DNA of 64,000 nt from positions 1 to 64,000 of the forward strand of contig JAILLN010000042.1 in the NCBI GenBank assembly GCA_024693135.1, given 5' to 3'. Origin of the DNA: Lachnospiraceae bacterium. GTDB lineage: Bacteria; Bacillota; Clostridia; Lachnospirales; Lachnospiraceae. This document shows positions 44,201 through 53,800 of this stretch, one piece after another. The notes under the pieces are model-generated. The model was not told where the DNA came from. It saw nothing but the letters and a program-made list of their open reading frames with translations, and ran no database searches. How positions within the stretch are numbered: the first letter of the stretch is position 1; the number at the start of each line of letters is the position of its first letter. The position numbers and the translations under genes were made by a program.

Positions 44201-44464
44201 GGAGAAGGAGAGCTTACAAAGGTCAACCGCCAAGGGACGGTATACCTGCTTAAGGTAAAGAAGGGAAAGCCCTGCCGGCTCGAGGGGAAGGGAATCTCGG
44301 AGCCTCTGCTTTTTAAGAGCAGCAGAAATGATGTGGTCTTTGCGGATGAGTCGGGCGTGGTCTATGGGAGACAGGCCGGGCAGAACGGCCGGGTGAAGAA
44401 GGCGAAGCTTACGGCGAGGATCGGGGGCAGGAATTATACGGTCAAAGTGGAGGTCAGCGAGTAA
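41255..44464 (+). CDS. Secreted transglutaminase-like / Ig-like domain protein
   Basis: A 1069-aa protein with a signal peptide (MKKRRRNALLLSIVLMLSMV, cleavage near VRA). A transglutaminase-like domain carries Cys243 (SAVCEGYS), His273 (LNHAWN) and Asp288 (YVDCTWDD), an intact triad. After a beta-rich stretch comes a Big_2-type Ig domain (VVLDRDQLTLSKNETAKLSA), an InlB-like B-repeat (FLGWYINNKTLWDPAF) and further Ig-like repeats to the end. There is no sorting signal. Such proteins are thought to process or crosslink wall peptides or proteins. ATG 41255 follows CAGGAGGG. Confidence 0.88.
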   Translation: MKKRRRNALLLSIVLMLSMVFGLWGNGSTVRAEERMPDSAAPVIDSEGTLNETPEDPADAVREGESGRTVFGDISGELIQEGAFPEAEQKPGEDGQIAAEPAWDRKGAVRAIEEAIRDWDGGEYASASLGEYGVPAEEIPGLLRDVINDHPEFFYADGAYLSEVDPEGFAEKLAVKVKDGITIEYTKAFDEKVDAILSAVDSGWTDLQKVMYIHDYLVTHVQYDLTYSKYDAESAIVGGSAVCEGYSLAFKYLINKLGNQFKCDYVGSNALNHAWNYLTVNNKQYYVDCTWDDPIAADDAGNATHWPESNCRHANFLLSRQGMAGTKHNSTDWKDKAGNDIYHSVPGSTDYESAPWIEMDSPMPMVGNLGAYHTGLQEITLNTYDFKTGAQKKLTDYNAKWYVWGKSSWWNANYSCLSSVGNYFTATTQNQVLLINAQTGEKKTVYTLNDSEQSKGYIYGGMVENGILKYQLYTSYSSGKKGEGTVDLSAYDSTKIRVVLDRDQLTLSKNETAKLSANVLPEDTEDKRVFFSSTDESVATVDQDGNVRGEAEGDALITAVPMAGGKSASCMVTVEDKQYFTVTFRNKDITVYEELVEKGGAVKNIPEDPEGGSLFLGWYINNKTLWDPAFPVLENLVLEARFMEDAISSNTGSPLDTRITAKKGDVLYLVKGQNYFLDPAYRWTSSDPSIVGISKGSLVKGKKEAEGIEISGEPLSVSADKITCRVTVADPKLTKSLTLPVGETGKLELNLNGNEKHYNVAWYSDNPAVVSVGEGMVAANGKGSTKVTAFVNGKQLKATVKVVEKETIKAIGKDTLILRPMQTISPKFADGYKLKGVKWTGLPELEEVRNKAKQVTAYQNQVVKVGRDNRITAVGPGMAVLVAANASGEEKKLKVKVLPPAERSYYLFTDKKKAVSIFGTKPASMKWTSSAESIASMKKGKIVAGSEAGTATISGNYNPYGSKHGFDFTLKAYVQDPSFKLTGEGELTKVNRQGTVYLLKVKKGKPCRLEGKGISEPLLFKSSRNDVVFADESGVVYGRQAGQNGRVKKAKLTARIGGRNYTVKVEVSE

Positions 44465-44519
44465 CGTTCCTGTCCGGCTTATATATAACGGGCGATTGGG
44501 AATCGGGATAAGGTGATCG

Positions 44520-45710
44520 ATGTATTTGGGAGAAATACCCAAAAATGAGAATGTCGTTCTTGGATTTGACATTGGCGGCAGGCATTTTGACTTTACTACC
44601 GGCCTTCTTCCGGATATCAGCCGGGAGGATCCGGCCGGGACGGTTTTTGCCGAACCCATTCTGATCCAAGGCAGCTTCCTCCACCTGGACGAACGCTGCG
44701 AAAAGCTGGAGCTTCGCTTCCTGAACAGGCTGTCCGGCAGGACGCATATCTGGAAGGGGATCCAGATCAGCTGCCGCTCCGACCCCGGAGAGTATTATGT
44801 CATATCCTGCGGGGCGGACAGTGTCCAGGAAAACCGGAGGAGGGCGGTTCGGATCGGAGTGGATTTTAAGAGCGAATGCACCATGAGCCTGCTGGAGGGA
44901 AAGTATCCCTGCAGGGTGGCGGATATTTCCGTGACGGGGATCGGACTCATCATCGATGCGGAGCTTGCGGACAAGAATCCGGTTCGGCGCACGGTGCATA
45001 CCCATTTTATTGACGATGTGCTGGGGATTGATTTCCAGGTGGTGGCGAAGTGCCTGTATGTATCCAGGATCAACACCAGGAAGGCAAGATGCGGTTGTGA
45101 GATCTTGTCGGTCAATCCCTCCATCAATGAATATATCAATCTGAGGCAGACGCACAGACTGGCAAAACTTAATGCGGCAGACCGGGAGGAGCTGATGAAG
45201 GAGATAACGGGCCTGAAGAAAGAGGATCTGCCTGGTAAGGAAAGGGAAGATGCCGGGGATGCGGCATGGATCCCGGCAGAGGTGCTGGACGGGATACAGG
45301 CTCTGCCCGAAAAAAAGATCCCTTTTGATGAGGGAATGCAGGAGGGCGGCTTGTGCCCGATCTGCGAGACAGGCAGGCTTCATCTCTTTGACGGGGGCTT
45401 TGAATGCGATGAATGCGGCTCCATCCTGGAGGATGCCTCCGGCAGGGGGAAAAGGCCTGAGGGAGGCCTATGTCCGATCTGTGAAAAGGGACATCTGCAT
45501 CCCTTCGAGGGAGGCTTTGAATGCGACGAATGCGGCTCCATCCTGGAGGAGGTGCCCCAGTTCGGGAAGAAGCAGGGAGCAGGAGAGAATCCCCCGCCAA
45601 AGACTGGGGAATTCCGGGAGGGGGATCTCTGCCCGGTATGTGAGGCAGGAAGGCTTCATTTTAACCAGGGCGGGTTTGAATGTGATCATTGCGGCTCCAT
45701 TTTAGAGTAG
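44520..45710 (+). CDS. PilZ-domain protein with three zinc ribbons
   Basis: A 396-aa soluble protein. A YcgR-like N-terminal part is followed by a PilZ domain with the c-di-GMP residues RRRAVR (about 106-111) and DISVTGIG. After a linker come three near-identical zinc ribbons, LCPICE.G.LH....GFECDECGSILE (about residues 276-302, 318-344 and 370-396), each with four cysteines. The ribbons arose by tandem duplication. Zinc ribbons on a PilZ protein suggest binding to protein or nucleic acid under c-di-GMP control; this is inference. Confidence 0.88.
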   Translation: MYLGEIPKNENVVLGFDIGGRHFDFTTGLLPDISREDPAGTVFAEPILIQGSFLHLDERCEKLELRFLNRLSGRTHIWKGIQISCRSDPGEYYVISCGADSVQENRRRAVRIGVDFKSECTMSLLEGKYPCRVADISVTGIGLIIDAELADKNPVRRTVHTHFIDDVLGIDFQVVAKCLYVSRINTRKARCGCEILSVNPSINEYINLRQTHRLAKLNAADREELMKEITGLKKEDLPGKEREDAGDAAWIPAEVLDGIQALPEKKIPFDEGMQEGGLCPICETGRLHLFDGGFECDECGSILEDASGRGKRPEGGLCPICEKGHLHPFEGGFECDECGSILEEVPQFGKKQGAGENPPPKTGEFREGDLCPVCEAGRLHFNQGGFECDHCGSILE

Positions 45711-45838
45711 CCGGATGGGAGCAGGCGCAGATAGGGGAGACGTGTAATGAAGGCAAGAAGGTGTCCGGAGGAGTAGCCGGATGGGAGCAGGCGCAGATAG
45801 GGGAGACGTGTAATGAAGACAAGAAGGTGCCCGGAGGA
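45707..45838 (+). repeat. Two tandem 66-bp repeats with mini-ORFs
   Basis: 45707-45772 and 45773-45838 are nearly identical and a partial third copy follows. Each holds a ribosome site (AGGGGAGA) and a 9-codon ORF: MKARRCPEE then a stop in the first, MKTRRCPEE then a stop in the second. The second stop (TGA) overlaps an ATG at 45839 in the next gene's frame. This could be a leader that couples translation to the regulator gene. Confidence 0.75.
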
Positions 45839-45847
45839 ATGAGCCGG

Positions 45848-47227
45848 ATGGCACAGGCCGGGATCCACAGGAAGCATATTCTGCTGACGGTTTTATTCTC
45901 GGTCTATATGTTTGAATACATGATGACTCTGATCTTTATGGACCAGAGCGTATATGCCCTGAAGCAGGGAGGAACCCTGATCCATTATCTCAGGTCGCCG
46001 ATCCTTGCGGCCGGCTTCCTGCTCTTTCCCTTCAGCAGGCTTAAGGGCGGCATCCGCTCAAGAAGGGCAGGATATCTTTTGATGAATCTGGCCTATGCCT
46101 TCAGCATGCTGGGGGTCTTGTATGCCGGAAACCCCTATGCTTCTGCGGTATTCAGCCTTACCGGGCTCCTTGCCCTGGGGGCGCTGGGCGGGGCGGTCTA
46201 TTATTTCGTCGCCATGGGCTTCGTGAACCATCCCTATCTGGGAAGGCTTACGGGAGCAGGCGGGGCGGCGGCTTTTCTCATGCAGATCGCGGCACAGCAG
46301 CTCATTTCTGCCAGGCTCGTATTTCTCATTGTGATGGTGCTGGGCTTCGGCTTGGTGATCTTTGCCTCCACCAGGATCGCTTATGAATGGATGTTTGAGG
46401 ATCCGCTGGAATATTCCTCTGGCAGGGAGAAGGGAGAAACCCCTGGCCGGACAAAGATCCTTTTCGGGATCCTGGCAATGTGCCTGCTCTATTTTTTTCT
46501 GGGCGTGACAGACCAGATCCTGGTGAGCGGGAATTTTGCCGGGGACATGACGATCTATGCCTGGCCAAGGCTTGGCGGCGCACTGGGCTATGTGCTGGGA
46601 GGCATCCTGGCTGACCTGGGGCGGAGGAAATGGCTTGAGATCAGCGCCTTCTGCATGACCGTGATCGCCCTTCCGGTGCCCTTCATGCTGAGCGAAGGCC
46701 ATACTGCCGGGGCAGCCTTTCTGTACTATGTGGTGGTGCTGGGGCAGATCGTATATATGAACCTGTTTTTCTGGGACCTGGCTCCCATGCAGAAGCATCC
46801 GGAGCTCTGGGCATCCTTGAGCCGGATCCTCAGCTGCCTGGTCATGATCTTCATTCCCCTGATCTCCGGGTTCTCGGTCATGGCCTCCATCATGGTGGAG
46901 ACCGTGATCACGGTGGCCGTGATCCTGTGCATTTCCCTTGGCGGCTACTATCCGGAAAGCCGGGAGGAGGGTGCAGAAAAGAAAGACAGGATGGCAGATT
47001 TTGTCCAGAGATACGGCCTCACACCCAGGGAGAGGGATCTTTTGATGGAGCTTTTGCAAAATGACGGCAATATCCAGGATGTGGCAGATGCCATGCAGAT
47101 CTCCCAGAGGGCGGCTTACCGGCATCTGAATAATGTCTACGAAAAGACCGGCACGGATTCCAGGCATGCTCTGCTGAGGGCTTATTATGAGCACGAGCTG
47201 GATATAGGTTTACATAATACACCATGA
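45848..47227 (+). CDS. Membrane-bound LuxR-type transcriptional regulator
   Basis: A 459-aa protein. About 12 hydrophobic helices (residues 10-390, MFS-like) are followed by a cytosolic LuxR helix-turn-helix (YGLTPRERDLLMELL, DVADAMQISQRAAYRHLNNV). Membrane sensors of this type are known in Actinobacteria and some Clostridia, but their signals are mostly unknown. ATG 45848 is ten bases from GGAGGA; ATG 45839 in the same frame is too close to it. A longer frame would translate the 66-bp repeats. It lies just upstream of the repeat arrays and the giant surface gene. Confidence 0.85.
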   Translation: MAQAGIHRKHILLTVLFSVYMFEYMMTLIFMDQSVYALKQGGTLIHYLRSPILAAGFLLFPFSRLKGGIRSRRAGYLLMNLAYAFSMLGVLYAGNPYASAVFSLTGLLALGALGGAVYYFVAMGFVNHPYLGRLTGAGGAAAFLMQIAAQQLISARLVFLIVMVLGFGLVIFASTRIAYEWMFEDPLEYSSGREKGETPGRTKILFGILAMCLLYFFLGVTDQILVSGNFAGDMTIYAWPRLGGALGYVLGGILADLGRRKWLEISAFCMTVIALPVPFMLSEGHTAGAAFLYYVVVLGQIVYMNLFFWDLAPMQKHPELWASLSRILSCLVMIFIPLISGFSVMASIMVETVITVAVILCISLGGYYPESREEGAEKKDRMADFVQRYGLTPRERDLLMELLQNDGNIQDVADAMQISQRAAYRHLNNVYEKTGTDSRHALLRAYYEHELDIGLHNTP

Positions 47228-47422
47228 TACAGGCATCATCCATGGAAGGACCGCGAGCCGGTTTTATGAAGGCGGGCCGGATATAGGTTGACATAACACA
47301 TAGCAAAACAGATGTTATCTAGAAAGGGAAGTGAGCCGGTTTTATGAAGGCGGGCCGGATATAGGTTGACATAATTCACTATGATACAGGCATTATCCAG
47401 AAAAGGGAAGTGAGCCGGTTTA
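47201..47422 (+). repeat. Repeat array A, three units of 78-79 bp
   Basis: Units start at 47201, 47280 and 47358 with GATATAGGTT(G/T)ACATAA and share GAGCCGGTTTTATGAAGGCG. The first overlaps the end of the LuxR-type gene. Each holds the core GTTGACATAA (GTTTACATAA in the first). Confidence 0.85.
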
Positions 47423-47571
47423 TCAGCACGGGCGTTACCGTTGCTGTAAAACAGGGATTGGCAAAAAATTGAACCCCCGGGGGAAGGAAATGGCAAAATG
47501 TTGAATCTTGCCGGCTCCAGACTTGCACCGTAGGATATAGTCGGTCGGACAATAATCCTGCGGTTTTTTTA
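47423..47571. other. Non-coding spacer between the two repeat arrays
   Basis: No gene is seen. A short repeated phrase TGGCAAAA..TTGAA occurs at about 47458 and 47489, around a CCCCCGGGGG palindrome. Confidence 0.5.
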
Positions 47572-47725
47572 TTTGCCAGATAAGTTGACATAAATCGTTC
47601 GGCTTTATTTGCCAGATGAGTTGACATAAATCGTTTGACTTTGTTTGCAAGGCAAGTTGACAGTTTGCCGGACAAGTTGACATAAGTCGTCTGATTTTGT
47701 TTGCCGGACAAGTTGACATAAATCA
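47572..47725 (+). repeat. Repeat array B, 36-bp units with GTTGACATAA
   Basis: Units TTTGCC(A/G)GA(T/C)(A/G)AGTTGACATAA start at 47572, 47608, 47644, 47664 and 47700, with 36, 36, 20 and 36 base steps. Perfect GTTGACATAA lies at 47584, 47620, 47676 and 47712. The copies are too short and too alike between units to be a CRISPR. Regulator binding sites are the main idea. About 100 bases follow before the giant gene. Confidence 0.85.
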
Positions 47726-47827
47726 TACTCTCATGAAAGGGCATGATCAGGGGATCTTGTATTAGATGCAATGAGCGGGCTTGCCGGAAGGAGCCGGCAG
47801 TAAGAAAGCAAAAGGAGGAAGAGGGAT

Positions 47828-50800
47828 ATGAAGAGGCGCAGGTACGGAAAAAAGGTTCTGGCGGTGCTGCTGATGGCGGTGATGATGCTTGAAATGACGG
47901 AACCGGTCATGGCGGGCATGAAATCGGCAGAGTTCTCCGGAGAAGAGTTTAGCCTTGCTTCAGACGGGGGGACAGAGCTTGTGCCGGAAGCTGTGGAAGA
48001 GCTCATGGTGGAAGAACCGGAGCCCCGGGATCCGGAAGGACCTGTGGAAGCGTCAGCCGGGGATGCTTTTGGGGAAGGCAAGGAAGAACCGGAGCTTCCG
48101 GATATGGGGGTAAATTATCCCGTATCTGCGATGAATGACGGCGATCTTATCTTTTACGAATTTGATACCCCGGATAACTGGCAGAATAATCCCGTTTCAG
48201 GAAATGTCCTGGATCTTTCCAAAAAGTATATCGCCATAGGCAGCTATCCCTATAATAAGCAGAATGGGATGATCTGCATCGGTGCCATGCCGGTTTCATC
48301 CGAATCCGACATTCCCGGCTCCGACATGGTGCCTGTCGTTGAGTCCGATGAATACGGGAAGCCGGGCACCCCTTATCCGGATGGACTGGTGCATCTTTAT
48401 CTGGGATCCTCCGGATGGGAAGATAATGCCAAGATCCTGTATTACAGCAACCGGGCGAATGCCGGAGAAGACGGCTTCAGCCTGGCCTACATGCATGGAA
48501 ATACCTACTATGACGGAAAGGGAGAACTTCGATCGGAGGTTTTTCTCCTGCCCGGGCAATACCGTTTCCTGATCTATAACGATGATAAGATCTATTACAG
48601 CGGGATCTATGAGGTTATCGATCCGGAGGGCGTGTCCTCCGTCCTGGGCACCGTGGATGCGAAGCTCTATGACGTGAAAAACCCGGACGGCTCCTATGGG
48701 GTGAGGGATGCCTCCCTCAAAGGCGGAAGGGACAGCCTGACCTACCTCTCCTCACGTTCGAAGTTGTTTTACCTGGATCTTAGCGGCTTTGAAAAACAGA
48801 TCGGCAGAAAGCTTGGGAATAATGACCGGGTCAGCCTCATCGACGGAAGCCAGGCCGGAGGGGGACACGCAATCTGGGGAACGTCCATGGGGATCTGGCC
48901 GTTAAACAATCTCCGGGCGGATGATGCGTATAAATATCCACATCAGAAGGAGGATCTGGAGCATAACCGCATTGCCCTGGAGGAAATCCAGCTGAAGACA
49001 GCCGGGCAGGGCTCAAAGGGCGGGGGATTCCTGCAGGATGGGCACAGCTACCGGCTGGCAGTGATCCTGAATTCCTATGATCAATCCAATCAGGTTTATC
49101 TTGACAATAAGACCTACCAATTTGTGGATCAGGCAGATGGGATCCGGATCAAGACAACTGTGCTTCCCAAAGGGCACAAAGGAGAAGCCTATACCGCCAG
49201 GATAGAAGCGGAGCCCGTGAATAAAGGGGCGGAGGTCACATGGGATATCATTCAAAATAAGGATGGTACGGAAAGCCAGCTTCCTCCCGGTGTGGCAAAG
49301 GATGACAGCAAGACAGGCATCCTTACCCTTTCCGGCATCCTTCCTGAGGCAGATCCTGCGCAGAGCTACCGCTTTACCCTGAAAGCCAGCGAGGCTGGGG
49401 GGAAGGAAACCCGGAGGGAATTCATCTTCTGGTACAGCAGCGAGGTACGTTTCATTGTTTCCGGCCTGGATGAAGGGGAAGAAGCGTCCCTTTATTACAA
49501 AGATCAAAACGGGGGAAATGCAGTCTATATCGGGAGCGTACAAAACGGCGGCAATTATTGCGATATCAGCCAGGGCGGTTTTACGACAAAGGATAAGACC
49601 TTCTACCTATGCCGGGCCCTGGCATCGGGTGCCATAGAGGATGCGGAAACGGAGATCCATGAGGATAAGAAGACCGTCACCATGAAGGAGGCATCGAAGA
49701 TCCAGGCTTATTCCGTTTCTGTCCGTTCTACGGAGGGCACGGATCTTTCCGGGAGCGTGAACCCTGCTTTATTTGTTTCGAAGGGAGACGGGCAGAGGCA
49801 GTATTTCTTCCAGGATCCAGGAAACAGGATCCGGCTGGCTGAGAATACGGATACAGAAGGACTAAAGGCTTTCGTCACCTGCACGAGCACCTCGATCTGG
49901 GAGGGCTATCAGCTGGAAGCGGATGACGGCATTTTTACTCCTGAGATCGATGCGGCCAGCCAGACGATCACCATTCAGATAAAACCAAGAAAGCAGAACC
50001 TGGCTCTTAGCGGGAGGGTATATGCCCGGAAAGAAGGGGAGGAGATCCCTGTGCCCGGGGCTGTAGTCACGATAGTCCAGACCCTTCCAAACGGGGATTC
50101 CCTGACACGGGCGGCGGTGAGCCGTACCAGCGGGAATGAAGCCGGAGGAAGCGATGCGGTATACCGGGCAGAGGGGCTGCTCGAAGGGCTTCCGACGACC
50201 CTTGTGGTCTATGGGGGAGATTATGGGAAGAAATCCCTCTATCGGAAGACGGACGGAAATTTTTCCAGTATTGACGAAGAAGGAGCACAGCGGTCGTTTG
50301 ACTTCCCTGCCGTATCGCAGAGCAGCGCAGGCATCGATATCGGCGAATATGTCGGAAAAAGCATTGTGACGCTGCTGCTGGAGGGCGCATCTGAGGTGCT
50401 GTCGGTAAGCGGGGATGTCATCGGCACGGGAGACAGGTCTGCCGCAATGGATGGTTACAGCTATAGCATAGCGGATTTCCTGGAGCCGGACGTTTATTAT
50501 GCCGGAAAAAGGGCTCTGAACATCCGCCGTCTCGGAAGTGTCAGCGTCAACGTGTCAGAGGATAAGATCAATGCCCTCTTCCTTCTTTCCAAGGAGGAGC
50601 AGTCCTCTTATGGGGGGAAGAAATATGAAGCCTATGAGCTGTCTTTGCCGGGAGAGGTCAGGGAAGACGATGCCCTGATAATAAAAGGACTGCCCGGCGA
50701 TCAGGAGGTCAAGGTCGTAAGCCCCAATGGAGCCGGTAAATATGCTATCCGAAGGATCTCGGGCTATGGGTTTTTGGATCTGTCCAAAGTGGAATCTGCC

Positions 50801-53800
50801 GGAAGAATGCTGACGGGGATTTATACGCCGGCCGGTGTCAAGGTCCGTCCCTTTACCCAGACAGGAAAGCAGGCTCTGCTGCCGGAGGGCGCCTACAAGC
50901 TGATCCTGTATCCCGATACCTGTTTTCTCCCGGATAACGTGGAAGAGATTAGCGCGGATCAGGCATTGGTACGGGATATCCAGATCGAATCGGGAAAGGT
51001 CTGCCCGGTGGAGGGGAAGGTGCCCGCGCCGGAATCCGGAACTTATGCATACCTCAAAGCCCCGGAATGCGCCGGAGCGGGGGAGGTCTATGAGATCCGT
51101 GGAACACTGCATCCATCGAAGGAAGGTGTCCAGGAGCTGTATCTGAGGGCGAACGGGCTGCAGCAGGTGATCGTGGACGGAAAGACCCTTAAGGGAGAGA
51201 CCAATCCCCATGATGAGTATTCCATGATCTATCGCGGGCTGAACCTTCGAAAGGAAGCCTCCGTGCGGATGCGGATCAGGATGCCGGCGGATTCGGAGAT
51301 GAACGAAGACGGGAATACCGTCCTCTTTTCCGCAATGGAATATGGCGGGGATTCCTACCGGCTTTTGTCGGAGCTTAAGACAAAACGGAAGGGCTCCATC
51401 ACTCTGGTCCTTCCTGCCCGGGCAGACATGGATGTGGATACAGGAAAGGCTGAGATTGCCTTTCATGGAAAAGCAAAGCCCGACTCCACGGTATATATTT
51501 ATGATAACGGTATACCGGCCGGGTTTGCGGCGGCAGATTATAGCGGGAATTACAGCGGCACATTGTCTTTGATGTCCGGCGGCCTCTTCCATACCATTCG
51601 GGCGAGCCGGATCTTTGTGGAAAACAATGAGGATTTCTTCGATCCGGAAGCGGTGGAGCGCCATATCTTCTGTGAGGCGGGCCAGGCGATCCTGTCTGAC
51701 ATCGTGATGAATTTTGAATCCAGAAACAACTACTTCAGCCTGAATGGCCTTGTGCACATGATCCCGGGGGAGACCCCGAAAAAATACATGCCGGTGGGCA
51801 ATATGAAGGCGGTCTATGAGGCTTGCTTGAAAAATGTCTCTGTCTATGACATCAAGGACGATCAGGCCATAAAAAAGAAGGCGGGTCAAGGAAATCTGGA
51901 GAATGTCTTTCTTTCCGGATTGAAAAAGATTCGGCAGATCGCAGACGGCGATATCGTATATAAATATCCGGTAGACAGCTATGACCTTAAGACCCATGAG
52001 ATCAAGGCCGGGACCGAGGGCTACGCCTTCTTCCGGATCAATACCGTAAACGGGATCAGGATCGTGCCGGCAGTTTCTTACCGGATCGACGGGGAGGATA
52101 CGGTCACCCTTATCTCCGGCCGGATCGACCAGGGGCCGGATTATACCACCGGCGTATCCCTGGTCTATGAGCCGGGCGCCGAGGAGGGATATGATGGCGG
52201 AACCTACTTCAATCCCACGATGTTTGAGCGGGATGAAAACGGAAAGCTGGTATGGGATGAGGACGGATACTCCTATGACCCGGAGCAGACCACGAAATAC
52301 GATCATCTTGTGATGAAGAATACCTCACCTTATATCATCAGCTCGGATGAGATCGGGGATTTCCAAGAGTTGAGATACGGGGATACGGTTCAAAACGGGC
52401 TGATCCTGGAAAAGGAGGGCGGTGCCATCATCGGCGTTTCGGCCAATGAAGCTGCCATGGAAAAGCTTAAGGCGCTGAACAATGCCGGGCTCCTTGACGG
52501 AAGCGTATCCATAAACCGTCTCGAGCCGGGGGGAGCTTATGCCGCAGGAGACAGTATTGAGGCTGTGGGAGATGGCGACACCGGGATGGACCTTACCCAA
52601 AAGATCAGCTATGAGGAATTCATGGACTGGGATCCCGGGGAGGACTTTGTATTGGCGGGAGAACCGGAGACAAAGCCCGCTACGCTTCAGGGCATCATCG
52701 AGGAGCGGAACAGGCAGCTTTTGCGGAATATGTTCCTTATGAAGGCCGCCATCTCAGAAGACAGCGCATTGAGGGAGGATGTGACAAAATTCGGGCGGAT
52801 CGAGGCAGAAAATGCCAGGAAGACCAGCAATAAGGACTATTCCCTGGTGGCCTATGTGGACTATGCCAGCGCTTTGGATGAAAAGATGATGGACAAAATG
52901 GGATACCGCCAATCCACCTATGATTATGAGACAGAGGATGAAAAGGGCGGGAAGGAGACCCTCAAGATGAGGATCTATACCGCCACCACCTTCTATAAGA
53001 AAAACGGAGAGATCATCGCAGATCCGTCAAAGCAGAATTACGACTCGGCGGATGCCGCCCTGGATACCTATATCTTCTACAATCCGGAGGTGGAAAAGGC
53101 AGAGAAGGATCCTGTCATTACGGCTGATCTTCATCCGTTTAAGTGGACAAGGATCCAGATCGCCTCCATGGTGCCGGGAGCCAACAGCCCCATTTATGTC
53201 CATGGCTTTGTGGCACCGCTTCCCACCTGGACACCCGGTAAATATGATGCCTCCAACCCATTGGGGATCATCGAGGATACAGGGGAGAGGCAGGCGTCCA
53301 TTGCTTCAAACGGCATCGAGCCGGTGGGAGCCACGAAATTTAAGCCCGTGGAAAATACCAAGGTGGGCTTCTTTGGCACAGGCTTTAAATTTGACATCAA
53401 TCCCAAAAACTATTCGGAAAGCACCTGGATCAGCGGTGCCGGGCTCGCCCTGGGCTATTTCAATATGTTCCGGAGCGCTGCCCTCAACAGGGTCCAGAAA
53501 AAGTATTCTGTTCCGGGCCTGGGAAAAAATGCCAAGGATGCAAAGCTTTATGAGCAGATCACCTTTATGGACGGCAAGGGCAGCTACAGCATGGCGGACG
53601 ATACCCTCCGCATCGGGAAGATCGAAAAATTCGGCGGGAAGTGGACCATGCATGAGCCGAAGTGGTTTGGCAATGAAACCTATAAGGTGGTGGCCAAGCA
53701 GGATATCAAAGAGGTATATACTACCTTGATGCGGGCCAATGTATCGGAGCTGATCGGGGATGCCTCCCTGGGCTTTACCGCCATCGGGATGTTTAAGTCC

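Noticed and set aside
45689-45847. N-terminal extension of the LuxR-type protein over the 66-bp repeats
   Set aside because: It begins inside the PilZ gene and translates the DNA repeats; the ATG at 45848 has a suitable ribosome site.
47572-47725. CRISPR array
   Set aside because: The steps are 36, 36, 20 and 36 bases, spacers are largely repeats of each other and no cas gene is near.
47379-47771. Minus-strand repeat protein (MSTYLANK-type repeats)
   Set aside because: The open frame follows from 36-base units, which keep frame by themselves. There is no ribosome site or conserved domain.
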